A stretch of DNA of 64,000 nucleotides from Dipteris shenzhenensis. Its lineage: Eukaryota > Polypodiophyta > Polypodiopsida > Gleicheniales. The notes beneath the pieces are model-generated. The model did not search any database. It saw only the letters and a list, made by a program, of their open reading frames with translations, and was not told the DNA's origin. Each line of letters opens with the position of its first letter. Position 1 is the first letter of the stretch. This document shows positions 35,352 through 46,505 of the stretch, piece after piece. Both the position numbers and the translations under genes were made by a program. Location: the NCBI GenBank assembly GCA_047967505.1, contig CM106539.1; one strand, written 5' to 3'.

Positions 35352-37966
35352 TCCCTTGTCTTCTGCTGAGACATTGAGATTCTTGAGAGTGCGAGAGAGA
35401 TTGTGAGATTAAGAGTACTCTTGAGTGATTGTGAGATCCTTCCCTTCACTTCCGTTGAGAGAAATTTCTATTCATGTGAGAATTCCGTCCATGAGAGATT
35501 GAGAGATCTCCGTTAATCTCCTTTGCTCATTCTAGGACAGCTCCGTCCATTATTCTTTCTTTGAGTTCTTTGCAAGATTTCATTGCTTGAGAAAGAGAGT
35601 ATTCCTTGTTTATGAGAGAAAGAGAGATCTAGATCTTAGTCTTTTGAGAGATCTTGTAAGGTTTTGTGAGAGAGAAAGGTTCATTTCTGAGCCTCTAAGT
35701 TTCTGTAAGGTTTTCTTGAGAGAATCTCTTCTTCACACTCAGCAAGCACGACTCTGCCATCTCCAACATGCTCCAAGGTCCCCAAGCGCTCTACCAGCTG
35801 CAGCGACCTTTACGGACTGCCACCAAGCTGTGCCATGGATGAGGCTCTCCAAATGACCTTCTCCCAAGCTTCATAGCTAATGCGCCAAAGAGCTTGGCCC
35901 ATCTACAAGCCGAGCCACGCTCTCAGTGAAGCTTCTCCAAAGCAAGGCAGCGTGCATGCTCCAACGAACTGCACTATTCAACGAGAGCCTAAGCTCTCTG
36001 GCCACGCAGCGCCTCGACGACAAAAAAGTCGCAACGAATATACTAAGGTCTGTAGACGACGCTCCAAGAAGTTCTCGACCGTCAAAGCCAGGACGTAATC
36101 GAGCTTGTTTTGACTTTCCTCGAGGAGACCGTACCTGAACATCCGTCGAAGTAAGGCCTCACCTTCAAAAATACGCCGTGGGCTCTTCTCATCAAGAGAG
36201 AGGAATCTCAGCCTCGCCAAAGGCTATGGCGATGGCAGCAGCTCTGATGAGAAGATGAAGAAGAGGAAGCCGCCTCACTCCAACGAATAGCTCTAACAAA
36301 TGATGATCGTTTGAGCGGCTCCTCCCTGCACAGCCAAGGCTTCATAGCTCGCGGGGCTCACAGAAGACCTCAGCGCTGACTCCAAGCTCCTACGTCAACG
36401 CTCTCAAAGCCGCCTCCAACGAGCGCCTCCATCGATCGGATCTCCAAGAGCACCCACGACCACCTCACACACAGGCCGCGACTCAACAACGACTGCTTCG
36501 ATGCCTCCAGCCCATCGACGGAAATCCGCAGGCGGACGGAATCCCGAAGATTCCATCAGAATCTCCGAAAGATTCCGGTGGCTCACCTTGCAACACGTGG
36601 CAGATAGGACCTAACCAGGATAAGGTTCAGTCAACCCCTAGTTAGGTGGTTTGATCACAATTGTGCCACGTGGCAACGTCATCTTATCTGCCACATCAAC
36701 TGCCACGTCATCACCGACTGCCACGTCATCACCGACTGCCACATCATCACCAACTACCACGTCATCATCAATTGCCACATCATCATCGACTGCCACATCA
36801 TCTCTGACTGCCACATCATCACCGACTACCACGTCATCTGTGCCATGTCATCAACCACGTCACCTGTGCGACGTCATTAGTGCCACGTCACCTGTGCCAC
36901 ATCATCAGGGACACGTCATCAGTGCCACGTCAGCATTGCCACATCACCCTATTGACATCATCCGTGCCACCTCAGCACTACCACCTCAGCAGTCCAGTCA
37001 GCACTGACCTCTGCAGGCACAGTCCCTTGCCAAGCACACTGTGCACACACTGCATGTGCACACTCCTGCCACCTCAGCACAGAGCTTCACTGGCACACCT
37101 CTTGCAAGGCACAGTGCCACATCATCACTGCATGTGACTCACAGTGACACATCATCGTTGAGCACCATTTGCACTCCTTTTGCCCCTCCACCTAGATCAA
37201 GTCGTATCTCTTGATCCAGGAAGAATTTGAGGGTGCTCCATAAAGGAAAGTTGCTCGATTTGTCGTGCTCTACGCGCTCGTTACATCACGCGCACATTTT
37301 GGTGCAAGTTAGACTCACATTTGAGCCTCGCCGACAAAACCACTTCCTTCACGCACATTTGCCTCTACATTGACGCATCTGACCCAGCACTTAAAAAGAA
37401 CAAAAGAAAAGGAATTATTTGCTGCTCTTTCATCGATCGACGGTTGGTTTAGATCTAGATCAGAGTAGACTAGATCGCCATAGAGGGGACGCTTGGAATT
37501 CCCCAAGTTGCCAATCTAAGCCATGCCCGAAATTCCCAACTAGTACCTACTCGGAGTCAATCCATACGCTCACATCCGATTTCACATCATTACATTACCT
37601 GAAACCTTACGTTCATCAGTTCAATGAGCAGACTTCAGAGTTCAAAGGCATTGCAGATTGATTCAGTGGGCAGATAGCACTTGATCTCACACACACATGC
37701 CACCATTGTAAAGCCTATTTGGCTATCTCACGGCATCGTGCACATCATTTTTCAGCCTTGTAAAGCCTCTTGGCTATTCCCGGCATCATTGCCACAAGCC
37801 TTGTAATACAGATCAGATCTTATATACTGCAGTTCTATCTTCACCGACGGTACAGAGATTTCACTTGGCATCTGCAGTGTATTTGCAGAGTTGTATTTGC
37901 AGAGTGTATTTGCAGTTGATTCATACAGAGTTTTTTCAGGACACTTTTGAGTACATTGTTTGCACC
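35352..37966 (+). other. Long untranslated leader of copia element
   Basis: About 2.6 kb lies between the primer-binding site and gag. The first 400 bp are GAGAGA-rich, and 35740-36600 is GC-rich with no recognised product. The stretch 37205-37290 (GAAGAATTTGAGGGTGCTCC, then CTCTACGCGCTCGTTA) has counterparts in both N2 elements (28500-28570 and 62370-62440), suggesting a shared cis-acting signal such as packaging or dimerisation. Confidence 0.6.
36670..37000. repeat. Minisatellite in copia leader
   Basis: About 20 imperfect copies of a 15-bp unit, GACTGCCACATCATC, with variants such as ACCACGTCATCA. It yields an artificial Ser/Thr-rich frame on the plus strand. Confidence 0.85.
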
Positions 37967-39031
37967 ATGTCGACTAGCAACCTCAATCTGGAGGCATTTG
38001 CTAAGTTAGACAACTCCAATTACGGTACATGGAAATACCGAATGGAGACCATTCTTGTGCTTCAGGACAAATGGGAGTATGTCGATGGATCCATACCTAG
38101 ACCATTGGCCGATCTAGCCACCAGTAGCTCTACTCCATCTGTTGTCACAGCACCAGCAACGGGATCTACATCGGGATCTACATCTACACAAACAGTTTCC
38201 ACACCAGTAGCATATCCTGCCATTGCCCGAGCTCAAGCAGAAGAAGCATGGGATATGTTCGCAGCTCTCTACGAGTCCAAGAACACATCCAGGATTCTCA
38301 CCCTGAGAAACCAGATCAACCAGAGTTTCCGCAATAGTAATGAAACCGGTCATGCTTATGTACTCCGCATCAAAGACTACAACGATCAACTTGCAGCAGC
38401 AGGAGAGACTATGAATCCCGCAGAAATGGTTCAAGTAATCCTAAATGGACTAGGAGAAGGATATGAGAATCTAGTCCAGAGTATTGCCATCCAACGGCAA
38501 ATTCCAACACTGGAAGAACTTCAGTCATTTCTACTTGGTGAAGAACTCAAGACTCAGGCCATTCAAGCACGTAAAGGTCATTCTAATGATCAGGCATTCA
38601 CAGCTTCAGACAGAAGCAGAGGCAAAGGCAGAAACAGAGGTAGATCATATCAGAAAAGTGGTCATCATCAACAAAGTCAAAATCAGCATCAACATCAGCA
38701 TCATCCTCAGCAACATCAGAATCAGCAAAGAGGAAATCATTCCAACCGAGGAAGATTTCAAGGACGAGGGAATGCATCCACCAATGTGTCAAACGTTCAA
38801 TGCAACTATTGTCACAAGTTTGGACACTATGAAAGAGATTGCTGCAAGAAGCAGTATGACCAAGGCGGTCAATCCAGCAGTAATCGAGGGAATTCCCGAG
38901 GAAGAGGAAATCATCGTGGTGGACATTCTAGTCACAGTCATTTTGCAAATGAACATGGAAATATGTTTCTTGCAAGTGAGGAATTGCATCAGACTGATAC
39001 AATGCACCTAGACAATGCACCTAGACACTGA
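37967..39031 (+). CDS. Copia gag (UBN2-type) nucleocapsid protein
   Basis: Gag forms the virus-like particle and binds element RNA. From the ATG at 37967 (MSTSNLNLEAFAKLDNSNYG), the N-terminal capsid-like domain has the usual copia pattern NYGTWKYRMETIL, AWDMFAALYESKNTSRIL, LRNQINQSF and VQVILNGLGEGYENLV. A Gly/Arg/Gln/His-rich linker with a QHQHQHHPQQHQNQQ run follows. A single CCHC knuckle, CNYCHKFGHYERDC, binds nucleic acid. An in-frame upstream ATG at 37865 is less likely because the added residues do not look like gag. The frame ends early at 39031 because a 13-bp tandem duplication (ACAATGCACCTAG, about 39000-39025) shifts it out of the pol frame; most plant copia elements have one continuous gag-pol frame. 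Confidence 0.9.
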   Translation: MSTSNLNLEAFAKLDNSNYGTWKYRMETILVLQDKWEYVDGSIPRPLADLATSSSTPSVVTAPATGSTSGSTSTQTVSTPVAYPAIARAQAEEAWDMFAALYESKNTSRILTLRNQINQSFRNSNETGHAYVLRIKDYNDQLAAAGETMNPAEMVQVILNGLGEGYENLVQSIAIQRQIPTLEELQSFLLGEELKTQAIQARKGHSNDQAFTASDRSRGKGRNRGRSYQKSGHHQQSQNQHQHQHHPQQHQNQQRGNHSNRGRFQGRGNASTNVSNVQCNYCHKFGHYERDCCKKQYDQGGQSSSNRGNSRGRGNHRGGHSSHSHFANEHGNMFLASEELHQTDTMHLDNAPRH

Positions 39032-42000
39032 TTTCAATCTCAAAGAGGATTTCAGCTATCAAGTCGACCAAGTGGAACAGGATCCTTGGTACATCGACAG
39101 CGGTGCATCATCTCATATGACAAATCACCAGGGATGGTTCACAGAAATGAAGCCATTAGAAGGTCAAAAGAATGTCATCTACACAGCAGCCAGACAATAC
39201 ACCGAATCCGGTTCAAGGGACAGGTGTTATCCCTATGAACAATTTCACTGGTACAAAAGGATTAGTCAAAGATGTGCTCTATGTTCCGAAGCTCAGCAAG
39301 AACCTTTTGTCAGTAGGTCAAATGATGGAACATAACTACAAAGTCATCTTCGACGGTGATGAATGCACTATCAGAGACAAATCCAAAAGAGGTCAGCTAG
39401 TAGCAAAAGGTGTCAAGGAAGGACGCTTATACAGGATGCTAGCTACAGTACCAGATAAGCATGCCATGTCAGCTCAAATGCAACAGATGCCACTATCTGC
39501 AAAATGGCACAAGAGATATGGTCATGTCAACTTCAAGTACTTGTTAGATCTCAGGAATCAAAATATGGCAATTGGGATTCCGAAGCTACAGTTTCTTGGA
39601 AAGGTTTGTGAAGCATGCTGCTTCGGCAAACAAAAGCGAACCAACTTTGTCAGAAGTACCTCTCATGCACGAGGTATTCTTGATTTGATTCATACAGATG
39701 TATGGGGTTATGCCCAGACCCGCAGCATCAATGGTTCACTTTATTACTTGACCTTCATCGACGACTACAGCAGATATTGTTGGGTCTACTTTCTGAAAGA
39801 GAAATCTAGAGTGTTTGCCAGATTTCAAGAATTCAAAGCCATGGTAGAAAACCAAACAGGTAGAAAGATCAAGGTCATGAGATCAGACAGAGGAGGTGAA
39901 TACATGTCTTCAGCATTCATGAACTTTTGCAAAAATCACGGCATTCGAAGACAATTCACATGTGCAGATACTCCTCAGCAAAATGCAAGAGCTGAAAGGA
40001 AGAATGGGACTTTAGCAGACAGTGCTAGAGCAATGCTTAGTGAAAAGCATCTTCCGAATCAGTATTGGGCAGAAGCAATAGCTACAGCTAACTACTTGCT
40101 TAATCGGCTTCCTACTGAACCGATACAAGGTATGACTCCTTATGAAGCATTCATTGGACACAAGCCACACATTGGGCATCTCCGCATATTTGGTTGCATA
40201 GCATATGCCCACATACATGATGATCATTGCAGGAAATTTGATGCAAAGTCACGCAAATGCATCATGGTTGGCTACAGTGAAGAAAGCAAAGCATACAAAT
40301 TGTATGATCCCATCAACCGCAAAGTCCTTATCTCCAGAGATGTAATCTTCGATGAGGAATCAGAATGGAAAACCTCACCTACACAAGAGATAGAAGCATC
40401 GACTTCACAGTCATCTACAGAACAGGTTGATGAAGAAGAGCAAGAATTGCCAGCAACACCCCAAGCAGCACCACAGCAGCTCAGACGGTCTACTAGGGAA
40501 AGCATACCACCAACCAGATTAACATATGCTCAGAAAGGCAAAGCAATTCAGGTGGAAACCACCAACTATGCTCTTATGACTACCATCATGGCTACAGAAG
40601 AACCAGTGTACTTCGAAGATGCAGTAGATAAGCCAAAATGGCAAACTGCAATGAATGAAGAAATGGATGCTTTGTATAAAAATAACACTTGGGAATTATG
40701 CGACCTTCCACCAGGAAAGAAGGCCATAGCCAACAAATGGGTATACAAAGTGAAGTACAATCCAGATGGCAGTATTCAGAGATACAAAGCCAGATTAGTT
40801 GCAAAAGGACTTGCACAACAATATGGCCAAGATTATGATGAGACTTATGCTCCAGTAGCAAAGATGGATTCCATACGGTTCTTGATATCATTAGCGACAC
40901 TCAGCAAATGGAATGTGTATCAGCTCGATGTCAAGAATGCATTTCTCAATGGTTATCTAGACGAGGAAGTCTACATGCAACAACCAGCCGGTTATGTTGA
41001 ACCAGGAAAGGAGAACAAGGTTTGCCATCTCAAGAAAAGTCTCTATGGCTTAAAGCAAGCACCCAGAAGTTGGTACAGCAGAATTGACAAGTATTTTGCT
41101 GATCTGGGATACATGAAGTCCAATGCAGATCATACTCTCTACTACAAAGTTCAACAGGAAGATATTACTATTGCACTTTTGTACGTAGATGATCTGATTG
41201 TGACAGGAAGCAAGGATAGCTTCATCAGAAAACTAAAACAAGACTTATCTGCAGAGTTTGACATGAAAGATCTTGGACTTATGCACTATTGTCTTGGAAT
41301 TGAGTTCTGGAGAGATTCAGATAGCACATTCATGAGTCAGCTCAAGTATGTTGGCAGTCTCCTGAAGAAGTTTCATATGGCAGATTGCAAGATTGCAGCC
41401 ACTCCCATGGAACAGAGTTTGAAACTTACTAAAGCTTCAATAAAGCCTACAGTCAATGACAGATACTACAGGCAACTCATTGGATCTCTTATATATCTGA
41501 CAATCACACGGCCAGATATTTGTTATGCAGTAAGCTCACTAGCACAGTTTATGGCAAATCCAAAACAGTCTCACTGGAATGCAGCCAAAAGAGTCTTGAG
41601 ATACATCAGAGGTACAAGACAGTTTGGGATAGAATACAGAGGAAGTCATCCACGGTTGCATGGATACTGTGATAGTGACTATGCCGGAGATCATGAGACC
41701 AGGAGATCGACACAGGGATATGCATTTTTCCTTGGTCAAGGTGCTATATCATGGTTGTCAAACAAATAGCCAACTGTTTCTTTGTCTTCGACTGAAGCAG
41801 AATATAGAGCACTCACTACAGGTGCATGTGAGGCTATATGGCTCAGAAGACTATTGTCAGAAACAGATTACTTTGATGAGTCAAAGCCAACAACAATATA
41901 CTGTGATAATCAATCAGCTCAAGCATTGGCCAAAAATCCAGTATATCACTCCAGAACAAAGCACATTGATGTCAGAGAGCACTTCATCAAAGAAAGAGTG

Positions 42001-42150
42001 TTACTTGGTGACATCACACTGCAGCATTGTGATAGCAAAGAAAATGTTGCAGACATCTTTACCAAACCACTCGGTAAAGAGCTATTTGAGAAACACCGAC
42101 TAGCTCTTGGTTTGATGCAGAGGAAGGACATTCCCATTAAAGGGGTGTGA
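39032..42150 (+). pseudogene. Copia pol: protease, integrase, RT, RNase H (broken)
   Basis: Pol supplies cleavage, cDNA synthesis and integration. Protease is in the first frame (WYIDSGASSHMT, near 39090). A 4-bp insertion near 39190 shifts the frame; the main open stretch then runs 39172-41769. Integrase has the HHCC finger (WHKRYGHVNF at 39505; CEACCFGKQ) and DDE residues in HTDVWG, SDRGGEY (about 39884) and AERKNG (about 39991). RT has KWVYKVKYNPDGSIQRYKAR, QLDVKNAFLNGYL, SLYGLKQAPRSWY and the YVDD box (about 41181). RNase H has CDSDYAGD and then, after a TAG at 41767-41769 in place of a usual Gln codon, SLSSTEAEYRAL and YCDNQSA. All catalytic residues are kept, so the three lesions look recent. 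Order integrase before RT fixes it as Ty1/copia. Confidence 0.93.
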
Positions 42151-42227
42151 TGGAATGTAATGCTCAGTCCTTCTTCTATTCCCCAGAATCATCATCTTGA
42201 GGGAAGGCCTACTTCATGATGTTGATC

Positions 42228-42238
42228 TTGAGGGAAGG
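42228..42238 (+). other. Polypurine tract of copia element
   Basis: TTGAGGGAAGG directly before the TGTTGAGAG start of the 3' LTR. A near copy (CTTGAGGGAAGGCC) occurs about 40 bp upstream. Confidence 0.75.
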
Positions 42239-42494
42239 TGTTGAGAGTTCACGCTCAACATCATGTGATCATGTGTGCATAGCACCATCACGTGATCATA
42301 TGTGCATAGCACTAACCTTATAGAGTGCTATAAAGGAAAGGGTTAGATCCCCTAACCCTAACCCTAAAAGGGTTTGTATATATTCTATTTTTTCAACTAA
42401 TTCTAGTGTACAGTTAGTCATTTGTGGTGTGCTCTCTAGCTGTGCCCTCTCTCCTCATCTCCACTCTTCTCCTCTCCCCTCTTCATATTTGTCA
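42239..42494 (+). repeat. 3' LTR of copia element
   Basis: 256 bp, identical to 35083-35339 except for one T missing in the terminal ATATTTGTCA. Confidence 0.95.
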
Positions 42495-42600
42495 TACAAT
42501 ACTCATACACATATATATATGGATGACATAGAAAATTAGGGTGTTCTGCACCCACCAAAAACTTGTGTGACTCTCTCTTCTAGCTCACCCTCTCTCTTAC
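42495..42600. repeat. 115-bp tandem repeat, right part of interrupted unit
   Basis: Continues the unit cut at 35082: CTCATACACATATATATATGG, GATGACATAGAAAATTAGG, CACCCACCAAAAACTTGTG. It starts with the TACAA duplication. Confidence 0.85.
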
Positions 42601-43744
42601 CTTCTTCCATTCCACTTCCATTGTTGAGATGTTTCAACTTGTGTCAAAGCACGGGTGTTCTAGCTGAGCCTGAGTGTGAGCCTGTAGCCCCAAGTCTACT
42701 GCTACAACTTTGTGGGAGGAAGAAGAAGCTCCATTTGGTGACTTTACCTACATCCTGATGTGCAGAGATGTAGAAACCTTTGGAAAGTCCTCTGAGTGGT
42801 TTTTTGCAAGCTAGTAGGTGGTTTTGGAGGCAAAAGACACTCTATTTTAGACCTGAGAGTATTGTGATGAAGATATATTTCTCTAGAAGCTGAATCTCTC
42901 CTTGAAATCAAAAGTAAAGTTGTAGAAGACTTTGAGTACTTCATTTTTCCCTTTTACATATCTGTCATCCGAGTTTTCAGTGAGAAGTTACAGCTCCTGC
43001 AAAAAGTGATGAAATTCAATTTCCTACACTGATTTTGTGTGTTGGATCTCCATATCCACACCACCATTTGCAGTTCAGACACTCCCAGTGGATTAAGAGC
43101 GGTCCAAAACTTCTACCTGTGAAGCTTCTTCTGATGCTATGAAGTTCCAAAGCTGTGGTGAAGCTCTCTCTACTCCAACGTATTCATTTTGTCATTTCCT
43201 GTGTGAGTGGGATCTCAACATTTGGGCCTCCATTTGCAGAGCTGTCTATCCCATTGGATCCAGGACTACCTGAAACATTTGTCTACAAAGCTGCTTGCCC
43301 TTCCATGAAGAATCAAGGGAGTTGTGCTTCTCTGTGTTTTTCCTATCGCCTATTTGAAGGAAATTTCTCAGAGTTTCCAAGACCTTCTCATTGATTGCCA
43401 TGTGGCATTTTGGCTAAGGTTAAGTTTCCTAAGGTTCATTTTTTGCAAGTAAATACAAGGGTTGACTGGCTCTTACTCCATCCTTGGATGAGATTTTGGA
43501 GTTGTGGCAGAAGAGAGATAATTGCAGATTGTCTTCCTAATTTTGATTATGCAGTGACGCCCATGTTTTGAGACATTCCAGGTTCTATTTTCACTAGCAG
43601 TCATTGCCGTGGGGCCGTGATTTCTTGGATATACCTTATGCAGATTACTCTGGTTGTAGTCTGAGCTATGTGCGCTCATTTGTGGTTTGCATTGGGTTGC
43701 ATTGGATGCTTTACAGGCCATTTGGATGCATTGCAATCCTTGTT
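42601..43744. other. No gene recognised
   Basis: Mixed sequence with only short chance open frames. The wording is similar to retroelement leader DNA but no LTR, primer site or domain could be assigned. Confidence 0.35.
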
Positions 43745-44330
43745 GGATGCGCTAATAGGCCCAGATTGCCTTGTGGGATGCTCTATTGATGGAAATTTAG
43801 CACACAGATGCTATTTTATGCCAAGGGAAAGCTTTGATACATTGCAATAGTTGATGCACTCATAGTGCTATGCTCGAGATCTTGGATGAGACATTATTGA
43901 TGCTTATGCCCATGGACGGTGTTTATGCTTGAGGCATTTGTCTCTTTTTGGCATTGGGTTTGCCATTGTTTTGCCATTGTTTTGACATTGTTTTGTCATT
44001 GCAGGTTGACATTTTCTTTTGGGCCCAAATTGCACTGATAGGCCTAGATTGCCTTGTGGGATGGTCTATTGATGGACATTTAGCACACATATGCTATTTT
44101 ATGTCAAGGGAAAGCTTCTATACATTGTAGCAATTGATGCATAGTGCTATGCTCTATGGGATGAGACATTATTGATGCTTATGCCCGTGGACAGTGTTTA
44201 TGCTTGAGGCATTTGTCTCTTATTGGCATTTGGTTTGCCATTGTTTTGTCATTGCGGGTTGACATTTTCTTTTAGGCCATATTTGCTCATATGGATGCAT
44301 AGTATATGCACATGAATAAGATGCATTTTG
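43745..44330. repeat. Tandem duplication, about 286 bp unit, two copies
   Basis: AATAGGCC.AGATTGCCTTGTG at 43752 recurs near 44037, followed by the same order of TCTATTGATGGA, TTAGCACACA.ATGCTATTTT, CAAGGGAAAGCTT, GATGAGACATTATTGATGC and GAGGCATTTGTCTCTT. A TTTTG.CATTG run adds a variable short repeat. Confidence 0.8.
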
Positions 44331-45299
44331 ATGCTTTGAGCCTTGAGTTTTTGAGTTTTTGTGACACTATACTTCATTAAGGCAAACATATTGGGTGCAC
44401 GTAGTATTTGGTGTGATTTCTCTTGCAATTACAAACATTGTATTAAAAAAAATTTGGACTTGTATAAAGTCCAATTCCAAAACTAGACTAAATACAAGTC
44501 CAATTTTTTATAATATCATAGTCCCATGGTTTCTTTTCCATATACTTCAAAACAAATATTGCAATATTGGTTGAAACTTTACACACCCACTTATATAGAG
44601 TAACCATTGGTAGTTTTTCTAGCAAACTGTGAAAACCCAAATTTAGTCAACTTACCAAATACTAGATAAGCTTACAAAAATGCTTTCTATGATTAACCAA
44701 ATAATTACACTTTGGTCGACACCACATAGTTTTGAACCAAAGTCCTAAGTATATCAAGATGACTTGTTCTCTTGGAGAGATGGTATACATATACACCTTC
44801 TTGGTGTAAAAATACACCGTTTAAGTGTAAGCCATTTTCAATTACCATTAGATGCCATTTTTAACATGACTTGATGAAGGGTGGGGCATGTCCCCCTATA
44901 TTGTCACTAGGGCATCCAAGTGGAAGCAAAAAATTCATGTAGAGGAGAGAACTTATATATATATATATATATATGATTTGATATCTATTATAAAAATTTC
45001 CAAAATACAACTCAAAAATGCAAAATTTTTAAAAGTTTCCAATTTTAAAGAATTCCCCAAATTTTTGATTTTTTAATAAAAAACTCTCAAAATCATTTTC
45101 CTATAAGATTTTTAAAAATCAACATAAGTTTAAGATATATTCAATTGATCTATATATCTTATATAAATTTAAATCAATACATACAAGCTAATCTAATATT
45201 AATCTAACTAGTTAATTAAACTAAATCAAACTAATCAACCTGATATTAGTCGGTATATATTCAATTGACCTATATATTTTATATAAATTTAATTCAATA
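44331..45299. other. AT-rich DNA with (TA)n microsatellite
   Basis: No coding region. A run of about ten TA units lies at 44954-44974. Confidence 0.5.
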
Positions 45300-45762
45300 G
45301 TATATCGGATATTAATAATTTTAAATAGATTAAGAGATTAATTCATTTAATTTAAATAGATTAATTTAAGTAGATTACATTAAAAAGATTAATTTCAAAA
45401 TAGTAATTAATTAATTTAAATAGAGTAACTTAAATTAAATAGATTAATTTAATTCATTAAAATAGATTTACTTAGAATAATTGTAGATTAATTTAATTAA
45501 TTTAAATAGATTAATTTAAAAATAGTAATTAATTAATTTAAATAGAGTAACTTAAATTAAATAGATTAATTTAATTCATTAAAATAGATTTACTTAGAAT
45601 AATTGTAGATTAATTTAATTACTTTAAATAGATTAATTAAAAAATAAAAATTAATTAATTTAAATAGAGTAACTTAAATTAAATAGATTAATTTAATTCA
45701 TTAAAATAGATTTACTTAGAATAATTATAGATTAATTTAATTAATTCAAATAGATTAATTTT
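45300..45762. repeat. AT-rich tandem repeat, about 121 bp unit
   Basis: GAGTAACTTAAATTAAATAG recurs near 45424, 45547 and 45667, each followed by ATTCATTAAAATAGATTTAC and TTAGAATAATTGTAGATTAA. Composition is over 85 percent A+T by eye. Confidence 0.8.
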
Positions 45763-45763
45763 C

Positions 45764-46505
45764 CAATGCAAGTCTTTCTCATGGTTTTTGGGCTGAGGCA
45801 ATGAAGATTGCAGTGCATGTGATCAATAGATCACCTAGGAGTAGTTTGGATGGTTGTTTTTTACTGAAGAGGCATGGAGTGGCAAGAAGCCCTCTTACTC
45901 TCATTTGCGTATATTTAGGTGTGAGGCATATGCACATGTGCTAAAAGAGCTTTGGAAGAAGCTAGATCCTAAGTCTAGGAAATGCATCTTTCTAGGTTAT
46001 GGTGAAAGTGGAGAGATGGGCTATCGTCTCTCGGATCCGAAGCAAAGAAAACCATACGAAGCCATGATGTGGTCTTCAATGAGAAGAAGATGCGTAAGAC
46101 ACCCATGAGGGATGTGGAAATGAGGAGAATCACTTTCCAGGATGTGAATCCACCCGCATATGTTGATAGGTAGCAAGCTGTCCATGCACCAAATGTGCAG
46201 GAAATTGTGCCACCAGGTACTCCTACAGGTACACAATCAAGGGCGGATGATGGATCATCTATTGGTGGCAATGATGAGCCAAATGTGGCTGATATGCAAG
46301 CGAGACAACAAGCTGAAATTCCCTTGTGAAGAACATCTAGATTGTCTAGACCTCCTGAGAGATTTGTTCCAGGGGTAGACTATGTGATGCTTTTACTGAT
46401 TGCGGGGAGCCTTCTTGCTACAGAGAGGCTATGATGCGTGAGGATCAGCGCAAGTGGGAGTATGATATGCAATCAGGGATGAGTTCACTCATTAAAAACT
46501 TTGTC
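45764..46505 (+). pseudogene. Copia pol remnant (integrase C-terminus to RT start)
   Basis: A second, unrelated and older copia fragment. The frames hold SHGFWAEAMKIAVHVINRSP (integrase end), then GKKPSYSHLRIFRCEAYAHV, LDPKSRKCIFLGYGESGEMG and YRLSDPKQRKP (the linker beyond integrase), then SRLSRPPERFVPGVDYVML and the start of the RT region near 46430-46490. Several stops and frameshifts, no LTR, and both ends truncated. Confidence 0.85.

Larger units (their letters stand above)
35083..42494 (+). mobile_element. Complete Ty1/copia retrotransposon, young but inactivated
   Basis: LTRs of 257 and 256 bp (35083-35339, 42239-42494) are identical except for one missing T near the 3' end. The target duplication TACAA is perfect (35078-35082, 42495-42499). 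The primer-binding site is at 35340-35351 and a purine tract (GAGGGAAGG) precedes the 3' LTR. The 2.6-kb leader before gag is unusually long. gag and pol are present with all catalytic motifs, but are broken by a 13-bp tandem duplication, a 4-bp insertion and one in-frame stop. LTR identity implies a very recent insertion. Confidence 0.97.

Noticed and set aside
36651-37007. Ser/Thr-rich open frame in the copia leader
   Set aside because: It is a direct translation of the 15-bp minisatellite and lies before gag.
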